A DNA stretch of 28,360 bases. Source: QHBQ01 sp038230695. Lineage in GTDB: Bacteria > Chloroflexota > Chloroflexia > QHBQ01. The stretch is taken from assembly GCA_038230695.1 (NCBI GenBank), contig JBBRMT010000031.1, forward strand, positions 1-28,360, in the 5' to 3' direction. Positions 22,492-28,360 of this stretch are shown piece by piece; position 1 is the stretch's first letter; each line of letters starts with the position of its first letter. A program made the position numbers and the translations under genes. The notes under the pieces were generated by a model. The model was given only the letters and a program-made list of their open reading frames with translations, was not told the DNA's origin and made no database searches.

Positions 22492-23040
22492 TTACGCGCC
22501 AGGGTTGGTATTGTTATCCTTGATGCCAAACATACCGTCAACTCGATCCTCGACGTTATCAAGGGCGCTACCCTCTTGCATCATGGACGAGGCGGCTGGT
22601 ATGTGCTGGGTGATGAAGCTCTGGATTACGTTGGTAGAGGCTGCGGCCTGACTCTGGTTGAGGCCAGCATTCTGCACCAGTTCTTGGTGGAGCGGGCCGC
22701 CGTTGTTGAAGAGGTTGCCGAGTGCGCCCTGGATACCAGCAGGCATTGCCCCAGGCGCGGGAGTGCTGGTGGTTGCGCTGGTGGTGGTCGTGGTGGTTGG
22801 CGAGTTGCCGCCGCCAAACATCCGCTCCACATCGCCAATCAGGCCACCACCCTGCTGTGCGGGTGCAGTAGCACTAGTGGTTGTTGTAGTCGTTGTTGCG
22901 CCGCCACCGAACATACCCATTAGCGGAGCAAGGGCTGGCACACGGGAGCGGATGAAGTTCATTGCCACACTGAGGACATTCTGCGCCTGCCCCTGGCTGA
23001 GATTAGCCTGTTGCATCAGACGCTGGATTAGTTCCTGCAT
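22492..23040 (-). CDS. DUF937/DUF2780-like protein with Thr-rich linkers
   Basis: This 182-residue protein has two similar helical segments: MQELIQRLMQQANLSQGQAQ at residues 1-20, and LHQELVQNAGLNQSQAAAST at about 117-136. They are joined by two copies of a low-complexity linker (FGGGATTTTTTTSATAPA and FGGGNSPTTTTTTSATTS). The helical segments, with a Leu/Gln pattern and a following hydrophobic helix, recall DUF937 or DUF2780 proteins, whose function is unknown. There is no signal peptide. I chose ATG 23040 over the longer start at 23079, because AAAGGAG lies eight bases upstream. It lies between lipB and catalase on the same strand. Confidence 0.7.
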   Translation of the reverse strand: MQELIQRLMQQANLSQGQAQNVLSVAMNFIRSRVPALAPLMGMFGGGATTTTTTTSATAPAQQGGGLIGDVERMFGGGNSPTTTTTTSATTSTPAPGAMPAGIQGALGNLFNNGGPLHQELVQNAGLNQSQAAASTNVIQSFITQHIPAASSMMQEGSALDNVEDRVDGMFGIKDNNTNPGA

Positions 23041-23094
23041 TTTGATTCTCCTTTCAGCTATGCGGGTTGTGAGTTGCAAACCGCTGAGGAGGGA

Positions 23095-23820
23095 TTAGCA
23101 GGAAACAGGCCAAGAAATATTATAGCCAAACTGGGCTGCAAAGTGGTGGGTGAAGCGATCGGCAATGCGGGTGAGGTCGAGCGGCTGGCCGAGCAGCGCA
23201 GCCATGCTGGTTACGCCTTTATCGGGGTCATTGATGCCGCAAGGGACGATGTAGCCAAAGTAGCGCAGGTCGGTGTTGACGTTGAGGGCGATGCCGTGGC
23301 TGCTGATGCCCCGCCCGTTGACGTGTACGCCAATAGCGGCCAGCTTGTCGAACCGCTCACCCTGTGCCACCCAGATACCGCTGTAGCCCGCAACCTGCAC
23401 GGCGGAGATGCCGAAGTCAGCAACGGTGGCAATCAGCACCCGCTCAAGGTCGCGCACGTAGCGGGGATAGTCGAGCGGCCCGCGCAATGCGGCGAGATCG
23501 AGGATGGGGTAAGCGACCAGTTGCCCTGGCCCATGATAGGTGACATCACCGCCGCGCTCTACCCAGCGCACCGTTATGCTCCGGGCCGCAAGTTCGTCAC
23601 CAGCAAGCAGGATGTTGTCCATGCTGCCCTTGCGCCCCAGGGTGTAGATATGGGGATGCTCCAGCAGCAGGAGGCGATCGCCAACCTGCCCCGCTTCCCG
23701 CGCCGCCACAGTGTCGCGCTGCTGCTGCAATGCTTCGTCGTATGGGATGAGGCCGAGGTGGTGGATGGTCAACGGTGGGCTTGGCGCAATGATGCGCGTC
23801 TCTAGAACAGCTTGGTTCAT
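23095..23820 (-). CDS. lipB: Octanoyltransferase (lipoate-protein ligase B)
   Basis: LipB moves octanoyl groups from acyl carrier protein to lipoyl domains of enzymes such as pyruvate dehydrogenase and the glycine cleavage system. The 241-residue protein has the family's motifs: ERGGDVTYHGPGQLVAYPIL (residues 88-107), DKLAAIGVHVNGRGISSHG with the catalytic Lys159, and IVPCGI with the catalytic Cys194, followed by GVTSM. The ATG at 23818-23820 overlaps the TGA of the preceding propeller gene (ATGA), so translation is probably coupled. A longer start at 23874 lies inside that gene and is unlikely. The Fe-S genes upstream fit the need of lipoyl synthase for Fe-S clusters, but lipA itself is not in this window. 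Confidence 0.94.
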   Translation of the reverse strand: MNQAVLETRIIAPSPPLTIHHLGLIPYDEALQQQRDTVAAREAGQVGDRLLLLEHPHIYTLGRKGSMDNILLAGDELAARSITVRWVERGGDVTYHGPGQLVAYPILDLAALRGPLDYPRYVRDLERVLIATVADFGISAVQVAGYSGIWVAQGERFDKLAAIGVHVNGRGISSHGIALNVNTDLRYFGYIVPCGINDPDKGVTSMAALLGQPLDLTRIADRFTHHFAAQFGYNISWPVSC

Positions 23821-24866
23821 TCGTGCCACCCACCATCCTGGTAGTGAAGGATGTGCTTGCCAAAAACCGCCCAACCTTCGTTGGCCGAAAGCATGGATAG
23901 CCCTGAATTCGAGTCGAACTCGCTAAAGTTAACATCTTCAGACCACTGACCGCTCTTGTAATGTAGGATAGCCATCTGGATATTATCGCCCTCTTTTGCA
24001 CCGATCACCCAACCCTCGTCAGGCGAGACCAGCGCCGCCGCAGTTAGATTATCGTAGCTAGCACCATCAAAGCTGCGATCCTTCGTCCAGACCCCATTGT
24101 GATAGTGGAAGATTGCGCCTTCCACCGTCATACTGCTATAGGAGTGTGCTGTTCGCTGGGGTTTGTCAAGGAACGACTCACCAGACACTATTCCCTCAGT
24201 TGGAGAGAGCATATGAACACTCATGAGCAAGATGTCAGTCTTATCTGTGTTGAAGCTATTATCTTTGCTCCATGTGCCGTCTTTGTAATGGAGAATTACA
24301 TTCCGACCAACTGCCCAGCCCTCGTTAGCTGATAGCATCTGGATGCTCTTCAGGTCGAGGTTGGAACCGAGGGTTTGAGTCAGCCAGCTACTTCCGTTGT
24401 AGTGTGCGACAATGTTGCCTTCCACCGCCCACACATCGTTGGGAGAAAGCGTGGATACACTCTCGATTGTGCTACTAACCGTGCTGGCGGCCTCAGTCCA
24501 CGTACCACCTTTATAGTGAAGCATAGCGCCGAAGTCACCAGCCGCCCAGCCCTCGTTCGCCGAGGACATACTGACGGCATAGATGCTTTCAGTGTACTTG
24601 CTAAAGTTAGAAGCATACTCCTGCCACTTGCCGTCGCTATAGTGAAAGAGCGCAGCTTGCAATCCCTTGTTGCCATTGCGATGGTCAACCACACCACCCG
24701 CCCAACCTTCGTTTGCCGAGTTCATGTAGACGCTCCGCAGCGAGACGTAATCAGGTGTTACCAGGTTGAGGCCGCCAAGCATAAAGAAGCCCACGCCAAC
24801 ACCAATCACCACCAACCACAGCGCAGCGGCGATGATGTATATTTTGGTGTTGGGGTTGCTTTGCAA
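23817..24866 (-). CDS. Membrane-anchored beta-propeller-like protein with SANEGWAVG repeats
   Basis: The 349-residue protein starts with one N-terminal helix (residues 9-31, IYIIAAALWLVVIGVGVGFF). At least six repeats of about 45 residues follow, each with a motif such as MLSANEGWAVG, followed by ILHYKDGTW. This pattern belongs to YCF48-like or photosystem-II-assembly-like propellers, which are common in Chloroflexota. The repeats lie outside the membrane if the helix is a signal anchor. The start is TTG, with GAGGTGG five bases upstream. The stop overlaps the lipB ATG, and the SufT-like gene ends 16 bases upstream, so all three are probably one transcript. The function is unknown. Confidence 0.8.
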   Translation of the reverse strand: MQSNPNTKIYIIAAALWLVVIGVGVGFFMLGGLNLVTPDYVSLRSVYMNSANEGWAGGVVDHRNGNKGLQAALFHYSDGKWQEYASNFSKYTESIYAVSMSSANEGWAAGDFGAMLHYKGGTWTEAASTVSSTIESVSTLSPNDVWAVEGNIVAHYNGSSWLTQTLGSNLDLKSIQMLSANEGWAVGRNVILHYKDGTWSKDNSFNTDKTDILLMSVHMLSPTEGIVSGESFLDKPQRTAHSYSSMTVEGAIFHYHNGVWTKDRSFDGASYDNLTAAALVSPDEGWVIGAKEGDNIQMAILHYKSGQWSEDVNFSEFDSNSGLSMLSANEGWAVFGKHILHYQDGGWHE

Positions 24867-24882
24867 GCGGCCACCTCATCGC

Positions 24883-25194
24883 TCAGTCGTAGTAGCCGAG
24901 TTCTTCCTTAGCTTCTTCACTCATCATGCTGGGGTTCCAGTAAGGCGACCAGACGAGTTCCACGTCCACATCCTTCACATCGTCGAAGATGCTGAGGGCG
25001 CGGTGAATGTCAGCGATGACCATCGGCCCAACCGGGCAGCCGGGACTGGTCAGGGTCATGTCAACGTGAATCTTGCCCTCGTCGTTATTTATCTCTACCT
25101 CGTATATAAGGCCGAGGTCAACCACATTGACCCCCAGTTCGGGGTCGTACACATCGCGCAAAGCGGTGCGCACCATGTTCTCAGTAAGCGCCAT
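24883..25194 (-). CDS. SufT/MIP18-like Fe-S assembly factor (DUF59)
   Basis: The 103-residue protein is a single DUF59 domain: LRDVYDPELGVNVVDLGLIY (residues 12-31), then VDMTLTSPGCPVGPMVIADI with the conserved Cys53. The C-terminus (VELVWSPYWNPSMMSEEAKE) is the family's usual end. Relatives help mature Fe-S proteins, as SufT does in Gram-positive bacteria and CIA2/MIP18 in eukaryotes. It lies with sufC, sufS, sufU and rhodanese, which supports that role. AAAAGGAA precedes the ATG. Between it and the rhodanese gene are two identical 19-base repeats. Confidence 0.9.
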   Translation of the reverse strand: MALTENMVRTALRDVYDPELGVNVVDLGLIYEVEINNDEGKIHVDMTLTSPGCPVGPMVIADIHRALSIFDDVKDVDVELVWSPYWNPSMMSEEAKEELGYYD

Positions 25195-25300
25195 TGTATA
25201 TTCCTTTTCTCTATTTGAACTGATGACTGGCCTGGCTCAATGGAGGGGAGATTAGTGTCGGGCAAACAAAGTGCTGCTGCACCTTCTCCTCCTCCTTACC

Positions 25301-25348
25301 TCCCTCTTTGGGGAGGGATTCTCTGCGCTTCCCTCTTTGGGGAGGGAT
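25301..25348. repeat. Two identical 19-base hairpin repeats
   Basis: The word TCCCTCTTTGGGGAGGGAT occurs at 25301-25319 and at 25330-25348. Each forms a TCCCTC/GAGGGA stem. A weaker third copy may lie just to the left. The pair sits between the rhodanese and SufT-like genes. Confidence 0.85.
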
Positions 25349-25359
25349 ATTCAGTTAGA

Positions 25360-25680
25360 TTAGTAACGCGGGATGGTGGGGTCAATCTCCTGCGCCCATT
25401 GGTCAATGCCACCATTCAGGCTCTTCACCTTGTAGCCATACGCTTGTAGATAACGAGCCACCTGCAGGCTGCGGCTGCCGGTGTGACAGTAGGTGATGAT
25501 CTCTTCATCGGTGGGCAGTTCGCTGCGCCGCTGCTGAATCTCCTCGATGGGAATAAGAGTTGCGCCTTCCAGGTGGTTGAACCCCCACTCTTCGGGGCTG
25601 CGTACATCCAGCAGCATCAGCTTGTCGCCGCCATCCAGCTTCTCTTTTAGCTGCTTTGGGGTTATTTCCATTTCTTGCAT
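25360..25680 (-). CDS. Single-domain rhodanese (sulfurtransferase)
   Basis: The 106-residue protein is one rhodanese domain. LMLLDVRSPEEWGFNHLEGA (residues 21-40) holds the family's DVR and E-x-x-x-x-H-L motifs. The active loop is YCHTGSRS with catalytic Cys65, and NGGIDQWAQE follows. Single-domain rhodaneses carry persulfide sulfur. Placed between sufU and a SufT-like gene, it may move sulfur within the Fe-S pathway. AAAAGGAGC lies before the ATG. The gap upstream (25681-25796) holds degenerate palindromic repeats. Confidence 0.92.
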   Translation of the reverse strand: MQEMEITPKQLKEKLDGGDKLMLLDVRSPEEWGFNHLEGATLIPIEEIQQRRSELPTDEEIITYCHTGSRSLQVARYLQAYGYKVKSLNGGIDQWAQEIDPTIPRY

Positions 25681-25796
25681 ATAAAGCTCCTTTTAGAAGG
25701 GTGAGCGCAACCCACCCCTACATATACCAGAGTGAGTGCAACCCGCTCCATAAGCATTGGTGCGAGTGCCAACCGCCCTAGCAACTATGGAAGCGA

Positions 25797-26192
25797 CTAA
25801 AAATCTTCCTCTTCGTCATCCGCCCATTGGCTGCCTACAAGCGCCCGCTTCATTGCATTGAGGCCGAGCGTGGCGCACTTCTGGCGGCTGGGGCCGACGG
25901 TGATGCCTAGCTCATCCAGAATAGCCTGCTTGTTTAGCGCCAGCGCCTGATCGAGGCTGAGGCCAGGGAGCATATCGGTGAGCATACTGGCCGCCGCCTG
26001 ACTGATGGCGCAACCCTGCCCGTCGAAGCGCACGTCGGCAATGTGGGCATCGCTAATGACGAAATCCATGCGGATGCGGTCGCCGCACGAGGTGCTGATG
26101 TCCTCATAACTGGCATCAGGATGCTCCAGCATCCCCTTGTGGTGGGGGTCGCGGAAGTGTTCGAGGATATTGGCGCGGTAAAGATCGTCCAT
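25797..26192 (-). CDS. sufU: SufU, zinc-dependent sulfur-transfer partner of SufS
   Basis: SufU takes persulfide sulfur from SufS. The 131-residue protein has the expected zinc ligands: Cys36 and Asp38 in STSCGDRI, Cys61 in GQGCAISQA and Cys106 in SRQKCATLG. It starts DDLYRANILEHFRDPHHKG, as in the family. It is slightly shorter than Bacillus SufU (about 147 residues) between the second and third ligand sites. The start codon lies two bases beyond the sufS stop, so the two are translated from one mRNA and are probably coupled. Confidence 0.95.
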   Translation of the reverse strand: MDDLYRANILEHFRDPHHKGMLEHPDASYEDISTSCGDRIRMDFVISDAHIADVRFDGQGCAISQAAASMLTDMLPGLSLDQALALNKQAILDELGITVGPSRQKCATLGLNAMKRALVGSQWADDEEEDF

Positions 26193-26194
26193 AA

Positions 26195-27517
26195 TTAAAC
26201 TCCAAATATCTGCGCGGCCTTGTGCAAGCCCGCCACCAGCCGATCCACATCCTCATCGAGGTTGTAGATGTAGAAACTAGCGCGGGAGGTGCCAGCAACG
26301 TCGAGCGCGAACATGGTGGGATGACAACAGTGATGCCCGGCGCGAATGGCGATACCCTCGCTATCGAGGATGCTTGCCATATCGTGGGGCGGCACATCGG
26401 CCAGAGCAAAAGAAAAGGTCGAACCACGATGGGCAACATCGTGTGGCCCAAAGATACGCAGCCCCGGCACTTCGGCGAAACGGTCGAGCGCGTATTGGGA
26501 GATGGCAACCTCGTGCGCCCGCACGTTCGCCATGCCGATTGCGGAGAGGTAGTCGCAGGCTACGCCAAGACCAATCGCCTCGGCAATCGCGGGTGTGCCA
26601 GCCTCGAAGCGAGCTGGCGGTTCAGCGTAGGTGCTGCTCTGCATTGTCACTCGCCGGATCATATCGCCACCGCCGAGGAAGGGTGGCATGGCGGCCAGCA
26701 GTTCGCGCCGCCCCCACAACACGCCGCTACCAGTTGGCGCACACATCTTGTGACCGCTGAAAGCAAGGAAGTCGCAACCCAGCGCCTGCACGTCAACCGG
26801 CATATGCGGCACGCTCTGCGCCCCATCAAGCAACACTACGGCACCGACTTCGTGGGCGCGACGAATAATCTCTTCTACCGGATTGAGGGTGCCAAGCGCG
26901 TTGGAGACGTGAACCACGCCGACAAACTTGACCTTTTCGGTGAGCAATTCGTCGAGTTTATCCATCTGCAAGGTGCCGGTGGCAGGGTCGAGTGGAATAT
27001 AGGCGAGGGTTGCGCCCTTCTCCTGCGCCAGCATCTGCCAGGGAACGATGTCGGCGTGATGCTCCATCTCGGTAATCAGGATGGTATCGCCAGGGCCAAT
27101 GTTGGTGCGGCCCCAACTGTGGGCAACCAAATTGATCGCCTCAGTGGCGTTGCGGGTGAAGATAACCTCGCGGGGGGAGCGGGCGTGGATGAAGCGGGCC
27201 ACTTTAGCGCGGGCCTGCTCATACATGGCAGTCGCCTCTTCGCTGAGGGCGTAGAGGCCGCGATGAATGTTGGCGTTGTGGTGGCTGTAGAACTCGTGCA
27301 GGGTATCAATAACTACGCGGGGTTTCTGCGATGTGGCGGTGCTGTCGAGGTAGGTTAGCGGCTTGCCCCCCACCTCGTTATCGAAGATGGGAAAATCGGC
27401 CTTTACTACCCGCCAGTCTATCGCGCTGTCACGCTCCAAGGCAGGCGTGGTTGCAGTTATGGTCGGCGTATAGCCCGGTTCGGTCGCTTCGCGGATGCCG
27501 GTCATGGTCGCGCTCAT
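26195..27517 (-). CDS. sufS: Cysteine desulfurase SufS
   Basis: SufS removes sulfur from cysteine with PLP and holds it as a persulfide for SufU. The 440-residue protein shows the PLP Lys257 in FLAFSGHKMCAPTGSG and the catalytic Cys397 in IRAGHHCCHPTM. YLDSTATSQKP and TRNATEAINLVAHSWG are typical. It has about 30 extra residues at the N-terminus compared with E. coli SufS (SATMTGIREATEPGY). I chose ATG 27517, as AAAGGGGAG lies upstream. A start at 27550 has no such site. Its own promoter lies at 27581-27609. The sufC gene is upstream, and sufB and sufD do not lie between them. Confidence 0.95.
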   Translation of the reverse strand: MSATMTGIREATEPGYTPTITATTPALERDSAIDWRVVKADFPIFDNEVGGKPLTYLDSTATSQKPRVVIDTLHEFYSHHNANIHRGLYALSEEATAMYEQARAKVARFIHARSPREVIFTRNATEAINLVAHSWGRTNIGPGDTILITEMEHHADIVPWQMLAQEKGATLAYIPLDPATGTLQMDKLDELLTEKVKFVGVVHVSNALGTLNPVEEIIRRAHEVGAVVLLDGAQSVPHMPVDVQALGCDFLAFSGHKMCAPTGSGVLWGRRELLAAMPPFLGGGDMIRRVTMQSSTYAEPPARFEAGTPAIAEAIGLGVACDYLSAIGMANVRAHEVAISQYALDRFAEVPGLRIFGPHDVAHRGSTFSFALADVPPHDMASILDSEGIAIRAGHHCCHPTMFALDVAGTSRASFYIYNLDEDVDRLVAGLHKAAQIFGV

Positions 27518-27580
27518 AGTATCTCCCCTTTCCTCGTTGAAAGTGATCATCTAATGTCTCCGGTTACTGTCAATGCCACC

Positions 27581-27609
27581 ATTTTAACCCCATCCTTGTA
27601 ATCAGTCAA
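27581..27609 (-). promoter_or_regulatory. Sigma-70-type promoter of the sufS operon
   Basis: On the minus strand TTGACT (27604-27609) and TAAAAT (27581-27586) are 17 bases apart. Each box has one mismatch to consensus. It suggests that sufS onward can be transcribed apart from sufC. Confidence 0.6.
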
Positions 27610-27625
27610 GCGCCATTGCGCCAAA

Positions 27626-27653
27626 GCGGCGCACAGCCGAAGCCACGCGCCGC
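27626..27653 (-). terminator. Hairpin with UUCG loop after sufC
   Basis: GCGGCGC and GCGCCGC are the outer arms. Inside, GUGGC and GCUGU continue the stem with G-U pairs to a C(UUCG)G tetraloop, a very stable RNA fold. It lies 29 bases past the sufC stop. The T tail is weak. Confidence 0.55.
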
Positions 27654-27681
27654 CTGGAAGAATGGATATACGCCCGTTTAA

Positions 27682-28360
27682 CTAAGCAGCAGGAGTTGCG
27701 CCGTCGGCGTGAGCATCAGGGTTTTCCTTGCGCTCCCGGTAGGTGGCCTCGTCAACCCCCTCTTCGGCATAGCGGGCGCGGATGGCATCGTAGCCGCTGC
27801 GCTCCAGCTCCTGCACCAGTTCGGTGCCGCCGCTCTCCACAATGCGCCCATTCAGCATTACATGGACGTAGTTGGGGGTGATGTAGTTGAGGATGCGCTG
27901 GTAGTGGGTGATAATCAGCGCGGAGAACTCCGTACCGATCAGGGCGTTAACTCCCGCCGACACGTCGCGGATGGCATCAATGTCGAGGCCGCTGTCCGGC
28001 TCGTCGAGGATGGCGAGGGCGGGCTTGAGCATCATCATCTGCAAAATCTCGGTGCGTTTCTTCTCGCCACCGCTGAAGCCGTCGTTTAGGCTGCGACCAG
28101 TAAACGACTTGTCCATCTTCAGCAGTTCCATATTGCTAACCAGTGTCTTGCGGAACTCGCGGGCGTTGAAGCCACTGTCGCTGCCAGCGACTGCGCCGGG
28201 GCGGCGCATAATCACGGCGGCCACGGCGCTGGCCTCGTTGGGCGCGGCATCCTCGCTATTAGTCGCCAGGCTAGCGAACGCACTACGCTGAACCGCTTCG
28301 CCCTCTGCATTGACTACCGCGCCAACCGTGCCGTTGCCGCCACCGCTGATCGAGGAACCC
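27682..28360 (-). CDS. sufC: SufC ATPase of the Fe-S assembly complex, 3' part, with an unusual insertion
   Basis: SufC is the ABC-type ATPase that works with SufB and SufD in Fe-S cluster assembly. Visible motifs are the signature GFSGGEKKR, Walker B LAILDEPDSGLDIDAI and the H-loop ITHYQRILNYI. The gene runs off the window, so Walker A is not seen. In the frame upstream of NAREFRKTLVSNMELLKMD, more than 60 residues of low complexity occur (GSSISGGGNGTVGAVVNA, then AAPNEASAVAAVIMRRPGAV). Ordinary SufC has only a short stretch there, between the Q-loop region and the signature, so this looks like an insertion. No stop codon breaks it. The C-terminus (ENPDAHADGATPAA) is also extended. Confidence 0.92.
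   Translation of the reverse strand, partial: GSSISGGGNGTVGAVVNAEGEAVQRSAFASLATNSEDAAPNEASAVAAVIMRRPGAVAGSDSGFNAREFRKTLVSNMELLKMDKSFTGRSLNDGFSGGEKKRTEILQMMMLKPALAILDEPDSGLDIDAIRDVSAGVNALIGTEFSALIITHYQRILNYITPNYVHVMLNGRIVESGGTELVQELERSGYDAIRARYAEEGVDEATYRERKENPDAHADGATPAA

Noticed and set aside
25195..25359. Riboswitch or small RNA in the gap between the SufT-like and rhodanese genes
   Set aside because: Only the two 19-base repeats are structured, and no known riboswitch core is visible.
26222..27358. 378-codon plus-strand frame
   Set aside because: It is antisense to sufS, whose active-site residues are all present.

Overview
This window looks like chromosomal DNA of a bacterium, most probably a member of the Chloroflexota. 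That placement is an inference. It rests on moderately high GC, a large-subunit catalase with a DJ-1-like tail, a beta-propeller protein built on repeats of the type SANEGWAVG, an F420-type luciferase-like oxidoreductase, a magnesium-chelatase-type ATPase, multi-pass GT-C-like membrane proteins and many small palindromic repeats between genes. I see no phage, plasmid, transposase, CRISPR or secretion-system genes.

Layout. 1-454: the 5' part of a magnesium-chelatase-like ATPase on the minus strand, interrupted by an in-frame TAG. 648-1394: a family 2 glycosyltransferase. 1395-1884: non-coding, with inverted copies of a GC-rich repeat. 1885-3860: a stress-type cassette with a GlsB/YeaQ-like membrane protein and one long disordered reading frame that is probably two joined genes. 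3861-4089: a second copy of the inverted-repeat element. 4090-5058: F420-type oxidoreductase. 5212-7164: a large membrane protein and a small unknown protein. 7189-8590: rpsP-khpA-rimM (translation and ribosome maturation). 8815-9717: uppP. 9710-10531: GNAT acetyltransferase. 10680-13555: GT39-like membrane glycosyltransferase and a cation/Ca2+ exchanger. 13927-17895: a very large TPR protein. 18072-18339: three tRNA genes behind a consensus promoter. 18410-18850: small membrane protein. 18919-19854: HtrA-like protease. 20092-22368: catalase. 22492-23040: DUF937/DUF2780-like protein. 23095-28360: lipB, a beta-propeller protein, sufT-like, rhodanese, sufU, sufS and the 3' part of sufC.

How the genes work together. 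The right end is a minus-strand Fe-S cluster and sulfur-trafficking block (SufC, SufS, SufU, rhodanese, SufT-like) that runs into lipB. Lipoyl synthase needs Fe-S clusters, so the two functions fit together. Catalase lies just downstream on the same strand, which gives an oxidative-stress theme. uppP, the GT2 enzyme and the GT39-like protein all concern polyprenyl-phosphate-linked cell-envelope sugars, though they are not one operon.

The most notable signals are: (i) two genes whose promoter -10 boxes lie exactly six bases before the ATG, implying leaderless mRNAs; (ii) an amber codon where a conserved Gln is expected in the chelatase-like ATPase; (iii) two homologous MITE-like elements with long terminal inverted repeats; (iv) a dispersed palindrome family with a 7-4-7 layout, one copy of which lies inside a coding region; (v) a probable frameshift joining two stress-protein genes; (vi) a low-complexity insertion in SufC; and (vii) a long Ala/Pro/Glu tail on ribosomal protein S16. 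I did not find a clearly new multi-gene defence or metabolic system.
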